Positions 7,783 to 15,704 of a stretch of DNA of 46,829 nucleotides are shown piece by piece; the first letter of the stretch is position 1, and each line of letters opens with the position of its first letter. A model generated the notes under the pieces. It had not been told where the DNA came from. It did no database searches and saw nothing but the letters and a program-made list of their open reading frames with translations. The position numbers were made by a program, and so were the translations under genes. The stretch covers positions 1 to 46,829 of the forward strand of contig JAHHTL010000014.1 in assembly GCA_020024635.1 (NCBI GenBank), in the 5' to 3' direction. Source of the DNA: Ruminococcus sp. (GTDB lineage: Bacteria > Bacillota > Clostridia > Lachnospirales > Lachnospiraceae).

Positions 7783-8562
7783 TTATAGAAAGCGACACCA
7801 GTAACCAAAAGAGTCCTCTTGTTCTTTTTCGTGTTCAGAAAGTTCAATTTCATTTAGATATGATTGAATAAATAAAGGAAAACCAAAGAATTGAGCGGCC
7901 TTTGCTTCCTCGGGAGAGTATAATCCAGGGATTCCAAGTTGTAGACGTCCATTTTCTTCAATAAGAAGAAGATGTTTGTAATTGCGACACCCATGCATAA
8001 GGAAACTGTTGTTTGCAAGGCTCCAGTATTGTCTGGGAAGACAGCAAAGATCTTTTCGTTGAATTTTTTGAATCTTTCGCTGAGAGGAAGTTTCTTTCGC
8101 GATGGGGGAGGCTTCTTTTGCAACGGCGGGGCTTTCGTTCACAGTGGAGGGGGTTGGAGGAGTTTTTTCGGTTGGAGTATTTTCTTCCCAAAGAGTTAAG
8201 GTGTCCATATTGAGGGAATATCCTTCTTCTAAAACCGCATAATGAGATTGCCCGTCAGATAAAAGAAAACCAGTTAATTCTGGGAATCGTTTCTGATTGG
8301 GAAAGTCACAATCGCTGATTTTAAGATGGGTACAGATTGTAGAGTCATGGACAGGAAGTTCTACAAGATTGCTACAATAGGAAATTTCTCCTTCTTGAAA
8401 GAGTGCGTATAGATGTACAGGTTTTTCGGTCGTAAAGGATAGTGTCTGTGCGTGAATTTGAAGGCAGTATGTTTGAAAACAGGTCGTAATCCGTATAAAA
8501 CCTGCATTTCGGAGCTGCTCCTCTTTTTTATATTCATATAAATAGTAAATACCAGAATTCAT
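7783..8562 (-). CDS. Unknown protein with C-terminal DUF6128-like domain
   Basis: A 259-residue protein without signal peptide or clear membrane segment. Residues 1-125 are beta-rich (alternating hydrophobic strands). Residues 130-165 form a low-complexity Thr/Pro/Ala/Lys linker with an imperfect repeat of the type K-E-A-S-P-I-A-K-E-T-S. Residues 170-259 carry a compact domain with R-Q-Y-W, N-S-F-L-M-H-G-C-R-N-Y-K-H-L-L-L, L-G-I-P-G-L-Y and F-G-Y-W-C-R-F, which I recall as DUF6128, a Lachnospiraceae family of unknown function. The start has an AGAGGGA site. The gene is lone on the minus strand, convergent with dgt and divergent from tadA. Confidence 0.75.
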   Translation of the reverse strand: MNSGIYYLYEYKKEEQLRNAGFIRITTCFQTYCLQIHAQTLSFTTEKPVHLYALFQEGEISYCSNLVELPVHDSTICTHLKISDCDFPNQKRFPELTGFLLSDGQSHYAVLEEGYSLNMDTLTLWEENTPTEKTPPTPSTVNESPAVAKEASPIAKETSSQRKIQKIQRKDLCCLPRQYWSLANNSFLMHGCRNYKHLLLIEENGRLQLGIPGLYSPEEAKAAQFFGFPLFIQSYLNEIELSEHEKEQEDSFGYWCRFL

Positions 8563-8667
8563 TTGATCCCTCTGATCTTGTCTTTCATTTAATGTAATTT
8601 ATTCAAAAGATTAGAAAATTAGAACTTAAAATATATAGCGTAAAAGTAGTCGGAAAGTGAGAAAGAT

Positions 8668-9159
8668 ATGACACAAGATGAAAAATATATGAAAGAAGCG
8701 ATAAAGCAGGCTAAAAAAGCGTATGCTTTGGAAGAAGTTCCCATTGGCTGTGTAATTGTGTATCAGGATCGGATTATAGGAAGAGGTTATAATAGACGAA
8801 CAACCGATAAAAATACACTGGCCCATGCGGAGTTGCAGGCAATTAAAAAAGCAAGTAGAAAAATGGAAGATTGGAGATTAGAAGAGTGCACCTTGTATGT
8901 AACATTGGAACCGTGTCAGATGTGTTCAGGAGCGATTGTTCAGGCAAGAATCAAGCGGGTTGTTGTAGGATGTATGAATCCCAAAGCGGGATGTGCAGGG
9001 TCTATTTTGAATCTCCTTGACATGAAGGAATTTAACCATCAGGTAGAACTTACCACAGGGGTACTTGAGGAAGAGTGTAGTAGTATGATGAAACAATTTT
9101 TTAAATCACTACGAGAGAAACAGAAAAAAAAGAAAAAAGAAAACTCTGTCAGCTGTTAA
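8668..9159 (+). CDS. tadA: tRNA-specific adenosine deaminase (A34 to I34)
   Basis: A 163-residue zinc deaminase that converts the wobble adenosine of tRNA-Arg(ACG) to inosine. The cytidine-deaminase fold signature is complete: H-A-E at 53-55 (zinc His53, catalytic Glu55) and P-C-x2-C at 82-86 (Cys83 and Cys86). The I-G-C-V-I-V and R-R-T-T-D-K-N segments also match TadA. The C-terminal tail is a Lys-rich stretch. The stop codon lies inside the loop of the downstream terminator hairpin, so the 3' end is very tight. A GGAAAGTGAG site precedes the ATG. Confidence 0.95.
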   Translation: MTQDEKYMKEAIKQAKKAYALEEVPIGCVIVYQDRIIGRGYNRRTTDKNTLAHAELQAIKKASRKMEDWRLEECTLYVTLEPCQMCSGAIVQARIKRVVVGCMNPKAGCAGSILNLLDMKEFNHQVELTTGVLEEECSSMMKQFFKSLREKQKKKKKENSVSC

Positions 9160-9181
9160 GCGACAGAGTTGTTTACTTTTT
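9142..9181. terminator. Bidirectional terminator between tadA and the SRP RNA
   Basis: A 9-bp stem AACTCTGTC (9142-9150) / GACAGAGTT (9162-9170) with an 11-base loop. A T-rich run follows on the + strand (9171-9181), and on the minus strand the stem is followed by TTTTCTTTTTTC. It can therefore end tadA (+) and the SRP RNA (-). The tadA TAA lies in the loop. Confidence 0.85.
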
Positions 9182-9182
9182 A

Positions 9183-9444
9183 CGTGCATTACGCTTCGAA
9201 TGCTTCTCAACAAACGTTACCTCAGCAGTTAACTGGCCGCAGGCACCCTTACGGCACCCGGAAGGTTCTGCTTAGTGCTGCTTCGTTCCCGACCTGACAC
9301 GATTCACAGATTTCCGTCGCGTAAGACCCACGACTTTAACGCCACTTACTAAGGGCAGCTTTGCCAATAGGCACCCTCAGCGTAATATCACCCCTGCTAT
9401 AGCGGATTGCAGGTACAAGGTACCGCTAACACCCCGGCTGCACG
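9183..9444 (-). ncRNA. ffs: Bacterial large SRP RNA (6S/scRNA type)
   Basis: On the minus strand the conserved helix 8 apex reads CAGGTCGGGAACGAAGCAGC, the Ffh-binding loop of signal recognition particle RNA with a GGAA tetraloop. The ends pair perfectly (CGTGCA at the 5' end with TGCACG at the 3' end), giving about 262 nt. This is the large, Alu-domain form found in Bacillota, not the 4.5S form of E. coli. The 5' half (CCGGGGTGTTAGCGG) fits the Alu domain. The 5' end sits exactly where the promoter predicts, and a terminator follows. The tetraloop closing pair is G-C here rather than the common C-G. Confidence 0.93.
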
Positions 9445-9451
9445 GATATTA

Positions 9452-9480
9452 ATTTTACATTGTTTTTGACGAAATGTCAA
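9452..9480 (-). promoter_or_regulatory. SRP RNA promoter
   Basis: On the minus strand: TTGACA (complement of 9475-9480), 17-base spacer, TAAAAT (complement of 9452-9457). The -35 is perfect and the -10 near-perfect; the predicted start at about 9445 coincides with the paired 5' end of the RNA. Confidence 0.85.
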
Positions 9481-9495
9481 TGAATATGGTAAAAT
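9466..9495 (+). promoter_or_regulatory. Promoter for the radical SAM gene, overlapping the SRP promoter
   Basis: TTGACG (9466-9471), 18-base spacer, TAAAAT (9490-9495). Its -35 lies inside the spacer of the opposing SRP RNA promoter, and the two -35 boxes form a TTGACG/TGTCAA inverted pair. The two promoters should not be occupied at once. Confidence 0.65.
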
Positions 9496-9529
9496 TCGTA
9501 GTAGTGATCATGAATATGGAGAAAAAAAT

Positions 9530-11239
9530 ATGAAGATTTTATTGACGGCAATCAATGCAAAATACATTCATTCCAACCTTGCGGTGTACAGTTTGAAAAA
9601 TTATGTAGAAGGATTTGGACAAAACGTAGATTTGGTGGAATATACAATTAATCAAAATCTAGATGATATTCTGGCAGATTTGTTTCTGAAACATCCAGAT
9701 ATTTTGTGCTTTTCTTGTTATCTTTGGAATATTAGTTATGTGAAGCAACTAATCGTGGAAGTGAAAAAGGTACTTCCTAAGGTACGGATATGGCTGGGAG
9801 GTCCAGAAGTTTCCTACAGTGCTATAAAAGTGATACAAGAATATACCCAAGTGGATGGAATTATCTGCGGAGAAGGGGAACAGACCTTTTTAGAAGTGGT
9901 AGAGTATTATAGGGGCAAAAGAGATTCTCTTCAAGAAATTAACGGTATTGTATATCGAGAGGGGAAAACATCTGAAAATGATGGGCGGATTGTGGAAAAT
10001 CCATTTCGTTCTGTGATGGATTTAAGTGCCGTACCATTTGTATATAACCATATGGATCGCTTTGCGCATAAAATTATTTATTACGAATCCAGCAGAGGAT
10101 GTCCATTTTCTTGCAGTTATTGTTTGTCTTCTGTAGATAAGCGTCTTCGTTTCCGAAATCTTGATCTTGTAAAAGAAGAGTTACAAGCGCTGATCGATGC
10201 AAAGGTTCCACAAGTGAAGTTTGTAGATCGTACCTTTAATTGTAAACATGAACATGCATTAGAAATCTGGAAATATCTGTCGGAACATGACAAAGGAATT
10301 ACGAATTTTCATTTTGAAGTGGCAGCAGATCTTTTAAATGAGGAAGAACTTTCTTTGATCGAAAAGATGCGTCCGGGTTTGATTCAACTGGAAATCGGGG
10401 TACAATCAACAAATCCCAAAACAATCAAAGAAATTCATAGGGCGATGAAGTTTGATGTTGTGAAGCGCAATGTAGAAAGAATACACAAAAAGGGCAATAT
10501 TCATCAGCATTTGGATCTCATAGCCGGTCTTCCGTATGAGGATTACGAAAGTTTTCGTAATTCCTTTAATGATGTTTATGCCTTAAAGCCAGAACAGCTT
10601 CAGCTTGGCTTTTTGAAGGTGTTAAAAGGATCTTACATGTATGAAAACGCGCAGAGATATGAACTGGTATATCAAGAACGTCCGCCATTTGAAGTGCTGT
10701 CAACAAAATGGCTCTCCTATGCAGATATCATTCGATTAAAAGGAATTGAAGAAATGGTAGAAGTGTACTATAATAGCCGACAGTTTGAACATACGTTAGA
10801 AAAATTGGAACATGCATTTGAGGATTCCTTTTCCATGTTCGAAGCATTGAGCCGGTATTATGAGAAAAGGGGATTGTCTTCCTTAAATCACTCTAGAATC
10901 GCAAGATATGAGATTTTGTTGCAATTTATAGAGGAAAAAGAGGAAAAGGATTTCGAAGCGTATAGACGGCTGCTTACATTTGATCTTTATCTTAGAGAGA
11001 ATGTAAAAAACAGACCAGAGTTTTCAGGAGAAGAAACGGTATCGAAAGAAGAAGCGGCTGCTTTTTACGATTCTGAGTCAGAAACACATCACTATCTTCG
11101 TGGATATGAAAGGTATGATAAACGCCAAATTAGAAAAATGACTCACCTTGAGAAAGTGAATGGAAATATGTATCTTTTCGATTATAAGAATAGAAGCCCA
11201 CTGACCAATCAGGCCAAAGTAATTCTTATAGATAAGTGA
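9530..11239 (+). CDS. B12-binding-type radical SAM protein
   Basis: A 569-residue protein. Residues 1-130 have the Rossmann-like cobalamin-binding fold (L-G-G-P-E-V-S near 89-95, G-E-G-E near 114), without the classic D-x-H-x-x-G motif. Residues 180-400 are a radical SAM barrel with C-x3-C-x2-C at Cys191, 195 and 198 (R-G-C-P-F-S-C-S-Y-C), which holds the 4Fe-4S cluster. The C-terminal 170 residues resemble the DUF4080 extension. The N-terminal N-A-K-Y-I-H-S-N-L-A motif is typical of a broad Clostridia family of unknown substrate. It has its own promoter and stands alone. The reaction cannot be told; methylation or ring chemistry on an unknown substrate is possible. Confidence 0.88.
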   Translation: MKILLTAINAKYIHSNLAVYSLKNYVEGFGQNVDLVEYTINQNLDDILADLFLKHPDILCFSCYLWNISYVKQLIVEVKKVLPKVRIWLGGPEVSYSAIKVIQEYTQVDGIICGEGEQTFLEVVEYYRGKRDSLQEINGIVYREGKTSENDGRIVENPFRSVMDLSAVPFVYNHMDRFAHKIIYYESSRGCPFSCSYCLSSVDKRLRFRNLDLVKEELQALIDAKVPQVKFVDRTFNCKHEHALEIWKYLSEHDKGITNFHFEVAADLLNEEELSLIEKMRPGLIQLEIGVQSTNPKTIKEIHRAMKFDVVKRNVERIHKKGNIHQHLDLIAGLPYEDYESFRNSFNDVYALKPEQLQLGFLKVLKGSYMYENAQRYELVYQERPPFEVLSTKWLSYADIIRLKGIEEMVEVYYNSRQFEHTLEKLEHAFEDSFSMFEALSRYYEKRGLSSLNHSRIARYEILLQFIEEKEEKDFEAYRRLLTFDLYLRENVKNRPEFSGEETVSKEEAAAFYDSESETHHYLRGYERYDKRQIRKMTHLEKVNGNMYLFDYKNRSPLTNQAKVILIDK

Positions 11240-11260
11240 TGATTGCAGCAAGAAAGAATG

Positions 11261-11289
11261 TTGCAAAAATAAACCAAAGAGTATAGAAT
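11261..11289 (+). promoter_or_regulatory. Promoter before the 33-residue peptide gene
   Basis: TTGCAA (11261-11266), 17-base spacer, TAGAAT (11284-11289). The predicted start near 11296 leaves a 30-base leader with a GGAAGAGGTG ribosome site. Confidence 0.55.
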
Positions 11290-11328
11290 GTTACCTAACC
11301 ATAGGAGAAATAGGAAGAGGTGAAAAGC

Positions 11329-11430
11329 ATGAATTTTTACAGTAAAAAATTTAAAAGAACCGTTTCAATTGTAATTATGATCATCATTGTAGCGATGATT
11401 GCAACATCAATTATTCCATACTTGGCATAA
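11329..11430 (+). CDS. 33-residue single-pass membrane peptide
   Basis: A short ORF beginning ATG AAT TTT TAC with a strong AGAGGTGAAAAGC ribosome site. The peptide has a basic head (S-K-K-F-K-R) and one hydrophobic helix (about residues 12-28), ending P-Y-L-A. Similar tiny N-F-Y-S-K-K-F-K proteins occur in Lachnospiraceae genomes, as far as I recall, without a known role. It overlaps the long upstream extension of the VanW reading frame, which argues that the VanW gene starts later. Good promoter and ribosome site support it as a real gene. Confidence 0.7.
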   Translation: MNFYSKKFKRTVSIVIMIIIVAMIATSIIPYLA

Positions 11431-11461
11431 AGTTAAAATTGTCTCAGAAATGAGGGAAATT

Positions 11462-12991
11462 ATGGGAAGAAAAAGAAGAAAACGCAAAAGAAAAATCCAA
11501 AGAGCACAAGTGGAGTTTATAAGAAAAATTTTGATAACAGGGATGATAGCCGTTGGGTTATATTTGTGCTTTTTTGTCTACATGCGTTTCTACATTCGTA
11601 GGTTCGACGACCGATTGATTCTTTCAGGAGTTTATGTAGGAACTGCAGATCTTTCAGGACTGGATCAAAAAGAAGCCAAAGAGCAATTAGATCAGGTAGT
11701 CAAGAAGTTGTCAGAAAAAGAAATTACACTTGTGGTGGATGATAATAGACAAGAGACACTTACACTTTTAGATCTGGGATTTCATATAGACAATAAAGAG
11801 AAAGTTCTAAAAGAAGCCATGACGTATGGCAAAAAAGGTTCTACATTTTCGCGTTACAAAGCCCATAAAAAAGCAAAGAATCACCACTTAGATCAAAGAA
11901 TTGCAGTGACATATAAAGTAACACCGGAAGTGTTAGAAAAAGCAGTGAAACAGGCGTTTCACGAGAGCCTAAAGGAACCCCAAAATGCAAAGCTGACGGG
12001 TGGAGGTGGCCCCCCTGCTATTGTAGAAGAGGTCTACGGAGAGGCCATCGATGTCAAGGAAACTACAAAGAGAGTGAATAAGTTTCTCAACAATCATTGG
12101 GATCAAAAAGCAGGAAAGATTCGTGTCAAAGTAAAGAAGGCGGTTCCAGAAGTACTTTCAAAGGATTTAGAAGAGGCGACGGATTTACTGGGAACATTTA
12201 CCACTTACTTCGGGGACGATGGTTCTAAGAGGGCAGAAAATGTAAAAAATGGAGCAAAAAAAATAGCAGATACGACCTTGATGCCAGGAAAAGAATTTTC
12301 TGTAGATCAAAAGCTTGAGCCATTTACGGAAGAAAACGGATATTACGAATCCATTGGTTATGAAGGAGATGAAGTTGTAAAATCCATTGGTGGAGGAATC
12401 TGTCAGGTTGCGTCAACCTTGTACAATGCGGTTCTTTTGTCGGAACTAGAAGTGACTACAAGATATGCCCATTCTTTGAGAGTGCATTATGTAGAACCGG
12501 CATTTGACGCCACAGTGGCAGATGATACGATAGATTTTAAATTTAAAAACAGCCTTTCCAGCCCAATATTTATTGAAAGTTTTGTTTCTAACGGATACCT
12601 TACTTGTAATATATATGGAAAGGAAACAAGAGATCCGAATCGTACCATTGAGTATGTGAATGATATTACAGGTACTACACCGGCCGAAAAAGAATACAAA
12701 GCATCCGATGATCCGATTGGAACAATGACGACCGAAAGAAACGGAGAAGAAGGTCTTTCGGCGGATTTGTATAAGATCACTTATGAAAATGGGGTAGAAA
12801 CGAAGCGTGAAAAGATAAACCATAGCGTATACCAACCGTTATCAGAAAAAATTTTAGTAGGAACCGCCTCTGATGATCCGCAAAAGACTCAGAAGATGAA
12901 AGAAGCAATTGCTTCGCAAAACGAGGACATGATCCGGAAAGTAATGGAAGAAATTGTGTCATCGAATACAAAAAAGACAAGGCAATCATAG
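11462..12991 (+). CDS. VanW-family cell-surface protein with G5-like domain
   Basis: A 509-residue membrane-anchored protein. I chose the ATG at 11462 because it follows GAGGGAAATT and opens with a very basic stretch before one membrane helix (about 20-43). After it come two putative peptidoglycan-binding (PG_binding_4/YoaR-like) regions (about 55-245). The VanW core (about 250-395) follows, with S-I-G-G-G-I-C-Q-V-A-S-T-L-Y-N-A and R-Y-A-H-S-L. A C-terminal G5-like strand region (about 415-460) and a charged tail complete it. VanW proteins are often near wall genes; their activity is unknown. Here no van resistance genes are near. Confidence 0.88.
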   Translation: MGRKRRKRKRKIQRAQVEFIRKILITGMIAVGLYLCFFVYMRFYIRRFDDRLILSGVYVGTADLSGLDQKEAKEQLDQVVKKLSEKEITLVVDDNRQETLTLLDLGFHIDNKEKVLKEAMTYGKKGSTFSRYKAHKKAKNHHLDQRIAVTYKVTPEVLEKAVKQAFHESLKEPQNAKLTGGGGPPAIVEEVYGEAIDVKETTKRVNKFLNNHWDQKAGKIRVKVKKAVPEVLSKDLEEATDLLGTFTTYFGDDGSKRAENVKNGAKKIADTTLMPGKEFSVDQKLEPFTEENGYYESIGYEGDEVVKSIGGGICQVASTLYNAVLLSELEVTTRYAHSLRVHYVEPAFDATVADDTIDFKFKNSLSSPIFIESFVSNGYLTCNIYGKETRDPNRTIEYVNDITGTTPAEKEYKASDDPIGTMTTERNGEEGLSADLYKITYENGVETKREKINHSVYQPLSEKILVGTASDDPQKTQKMKEAIASQNEDMIRKVMEEIVSSNTKKTRQS

Positions 12992-13011
12992 ACAGGAGAT
13001 AGAAAGCAAAA

Positions 13012-14013
13012 ATGAAAGTTGGAAATATTTCTCAGACTGTGTACAAAAGATCTATACAAAAGCAACTTAATAGAGTAAGAGAAGAGATTTTATATCAGCC
13101 TTCCAAAGAAGAAAATTGTATTGCAGTGAAAATCAAAGATGGAAATTCTATGGTTTCTGCGGAAGCAACCGCTTTTGGAACAAGTAGGGAAATTGGGGTG
13201 TATGCTTTGGTGCGTGCCCTAAATGATCTTTTTGCTTGGAGGGCAGAACCGCTTGCAATTTCCCTTTCTATTATGCTACCGGTAAGAACATCGGAAGCAT
13301 GTTTGAAACAAGTGATAGAGACCGTCCGAATGTTATGCTTGCAAGAGCATATTTCTATTGCAGAAGTCAAAACAGAAGTGAATCCGATGGTGCAACAATT
13401 GTTTGTGTCAGTGCGCGCATATGGTCAGGTAAATCAGGAGAAGATTGTTCGTACAGATGGAGCCAAAAGCGGACAGGATATTGTCCTTTGTGGATCGGTT
13501 GGATTAGAAGGAATGCTGAGAATTTTAGACGAGAGGGAAAGAGAATTGCAAACGCGTTTTGTTCCCGCCTTTCTCCGAAAAGCCAAAGCACGAAAAGAAA
13601 ATCTAACACAATTAAAGACTGGGAAGGCTCTTATGAACTATGAGGTGACCGCAATTCATCAGATTGGAAGTGGAGGGATTTTTGCAGCCCTTTGGAATCT
13701 TGCAGAGGCTTCTGGTACAGGAAGTGTGGTAGAGCGCTCTAAAATGTTAATTGATCAAGAAACAGTTGAAATTTGTGAATATTATAATTTAAATCCATAT
13801 TGTATGACGTCAGCAGGAAGTTTCCTTGCTGTAACGCAAAATGGAGAGGCGCTTGTAAATTTGCTGGAACAGGAGGGGATTCGAGCCAGCAGGCTTGGGG
13901 TCACAACGGATGGAAATGCCCGTGTGATCACAAGCGGTGAAGAAAAGAGGTATCTTGACAGACCGGCACCGGATGAACTTATGCTTTGGTGGCAAAGAGT
14001 GTTGTCCGAATAA
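13012..14013 (+). CDS. HypE-like / AIR synthase-related protein
   Basis: A 333-residue protein related to the PurM/HypE/SelD ATP-binding superfamily. The N-terminal half (about 40-150) has the AIRS-like fold, and the C-terminal half (170-330) shows the H-Q-I-G-S-G-G-I-F-A-A-L-W and G-V-T-T-D-G-N-A-R-V segments typical of HypE-like C domains. True HypE ends in a P-R-I-C tail that delivers cyanide to hydrogenase; no such Cys tail is present here, so hydrogenase maturation is unlikely despite the common database label. It is the first gene of a tight unit with an Lrp-type regulator, an aminotransferase and trmL. Substrate unknown. Ribosome site: ACAGGAGATAG. Confidence 0.78.
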   Translation: MKVGNISQTVYKRSIQKQLNRVREEILYQPSKEENCIAVKIKDGNSMVSAEATAFGTSREIGVYALVRALNDLFAWRAEPLAISLSIMLPVRTSEACLKQVIETVRMLCLQEHISIAEVKTEVNPMVQQLFVSVRAYGQVNQEKIVRTDGAKSGQDIVLCGSVGLEGMLRILDERERELQTRFVPAFLRKAKARKENLTQLKTGKALMNYEVTAIHQIGSGGIFAALWNLAEASGTGSVVERSKMLIDQETVEICEYYNLNPYCMTSAGSFLAVTQNGEALVNLLEQEGIRASRLGVTTDGNARVITSGEEKRYLDRPAPDELMLWWQRVLSE

Positions 14014-14039
14014 AAGACAAGGATAGAAAGGGGAAACAT

Positions 14040-14531
14040 ATGAGCGAATTAAGAATGGAAATTTTGAAATATCTTGAAAAAAACAGCAAGATCAATTTAG
14101 GAGAACTGGCAATTTTGCTAGGAGTAGATGAAGTAACAGTTGCAAATGAAGTTGCACAGATGGAACAAGAGAAGATTATTTGTGGGTATCATACCTTGAT
14201 CGATTGGGATAAAGCGGGGGTTGAATCGGTGACCGCATTGATCGAGGTGAGGGTGACACCACAAAGAGATCGAGGTTTCGACAAGATTGCAGAAAGAATT
14301 TACAATTATCCAGAAGTCCATGCGGTATATTTGATTTCAGGTGGATATGATCTTCTCATAAGTTTAGAAGGAAAAACGTTAAAAGAAGTCTCTCGTTTTG
14401 TATCAGAGAAACTATCACCAATTGATTCCGTTCTTAGTACAGCCACACACTTTATCCTAAAAAAATACAAGGATCATGGAACAATACTTGGAAGTAAGAA
14501 AGAATCAGAAAGGATGTTGGTGACATTATAA
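14040..14531 (+). CDS. Lrp/AsnC family transcriptional regulator
   Basis: A 163-residue regulator. The start is ATG 14040, after AGAAAGGGGAAAC. A longer frame to 13986 would run into the preceding gene and lacks a ribosome site. Residues 1-50 form an AsnC-type HTH (L-G-E-L-A-I-L-L-G, then V-T-V-A-N-E-V-A-Q-M). Residues 62-140 form the RAM ligand-binding domain, with V-T-P-Q-R-D-R-G-F and the I-S-G-G-Y-D-L-L-I core. Such proteins sense amino acids and form octamers. The stop overlaps the start of the aminotransferase by one base, so it likely controls, or is tuned to, that enzyme's product. Confidence 0.9.
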   Translation: MSELRMEILKYLEKNSKINLGELAILLGVDEVTVANEVAQMEQEKIICGYHTLIDWDKAGVESVTALIEVRVTPQRDRGFDKIAERIYNYPEVHAVYLISGGYDLLISLEGKTLKEVSRFVSEKLSPIDSVLSTATHFILKKYKDHGTILGSKKESERMLVTL

Positions 14532-15700
14532 TGAGAGATCCATTAGCGAAAAAAATAATAGGAATAGAGCCTTCTGGAATTCGTAAGTTTTTTGATGTCG
14601 CAAATGAAATGGATGATGTAATCTCATTAGGTGTAGGAGAACCTGATTTTGATACTCCGTGGCGCATTCGAGAGGAAGGGATTTTTACATTAGAAAAGGG
14701 ACGTACATTTTATACATCCAATGCCGGATTAAAAGAATTAAGGCAGGAAATTTGCAACTATTTGAAACGAACCATTCAAGTTACTTACGATCCGATGCAG
14801 GAAACATTGATTACAGTAGGAGGAAGTGAAGCGATAGACATAGGTCTTCGCTGCATGTTGGATCCCGGTGACGAAGTGTTGATTCCGCAGCCAAGTTATG
14901 TAGCATATGAACCATGCACGATTATGGCAGATGGAAAACCTGTGATTATTCCATTACAATACGAAAATGAATTTAAATTAACAGTGGAAGATCTTGAAAC
15001 ATATCTTTCTCCGAAAACAAAAGTTTTGATCATGCCGTTTCCCAATAATCCAACGGGATCGATTATGACAAAGGAAGATCTAAAGCCGATTGCGGATTTT
15101 GTGGTGGAGCATGATCTTTATGTGATTTCTGATGAAATTTATGCAGAACTTACATATAAAACACAACATGTGTCTATTTCTTCTTTCCCGGGAATGAAAG
15201 AGCGTACCATTGTCATTAACGGGTTTTCTAAATCATTTGCAATGACAGGATGGCGTTTAGGATATTGCTGTGGTCCGGCTAAAATTATCGCACAGATGAC
15301 AAAACTTCACCAGTACGCGATTATGTGTGCCCCAACCAATAGCCAGTATGCAGCTATTGAAGGGCTTAGAAACTGTGAAGAGGATGTAAAGGAAATGCGA
15401 AAGGCATACAATCAGCGAAGACGTTTTTTAATGCACGAGTTTAATCGAATAGGGTTGGAATGTTTTGAGCCATTTGGAGCGTTTTATGTTTTCCCGAGCA
15501 TCAAAGAGTTTGGATTGACGTCCGAAGAGTTTGCAAACCGTTTGCTTCAGGAAGAAAGAGTTGCGATTGTTCCAGGGACTGCCTTTGGAGCATGTGGGGA
15601 AGGATTCCTTAGAATTTCATATGCGTATTCTTTAGAAGATTTAAAAGAAGCAATAGGACGTGTGGAAAGATTTATTACACGACTTAGAAATGAGAGGTAG
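14531..15700 (+). CDS. PLP-dependent aminotransferase, class I/II
   Basis: A 389-residue fold-type I aminotransferase of the aspartate/aromatic/alanine group. PLP site residues are intact: G-G-S-E near 97-100, P-N-N-P-T-G at 171-176, D-E-I-Y at 201-204, and the Schiff-base Lys234 in G-F-S-K-S-F-A-M-T-G, with W-R-L-G-Y following. The C-terminal Arg that binds the substrate carboxylate lies in F-L-R-I-S-Y near 358. The exact amino acid cannot be read from this; close family members in Bacillota are often called PatA/AspC-like. Translational coupling (TAATG) with the Lrp regulator suggests amino acid metabolism under Lrp control. Confidence 0.92.
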   Translation: MRDPLAKKIIGIEPSGIRKFFDVANEMDDVISLGVGEPDFDTPWRIREEGIFTLEKGRTFYTSNAGLKELRQEICNYLKRTIQVTYDPMQETLITVGGSEAIDIGLRCMLDPGDEVLIPQPSYVAYEPCTIMADGKPVIIPLQYENEFKLTVEDLETYLSPKTKVLIMPFPNNPTGSIMTKEDLKPIADFVVEHDLYVISDEIYAELTYKTQHVSISSFPGMKERTIVINGFSKSFAMTGWRLGYCCGPAKIIAQMTKLHQYAIMCAPTNSQYAAIEGLRNCEEDVKEMRKAYNQRRRFLMHEFNRIGLECFEPFGAFYVFPSIKEFGLTSEEFANRLLQEERVAIVPGTAFGACGEGFLRISYAYSLEDLKEAIGRVERFITRLRNER

Positions 15701-15704
15701 GGAC

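Noticed and set aside
11399..11461. Longer N-terminus for the VanW protein
   Set aside because: It would overlap the 33-residue peptide gene and has no ribosome site; ATG 11462 has GAGGGA.
12446..12835. Minus-strand ORFs opposite the VanW gene
   Set aside because: Shadows of a well-supported gene; Cys/Phe-rich composition typical of antisense frames.
13012..14013. Hydrogenase maturation factor HypE
   Set aside because: No C-terminal Cys tail and no hyp or hydrogenase genes nearby.
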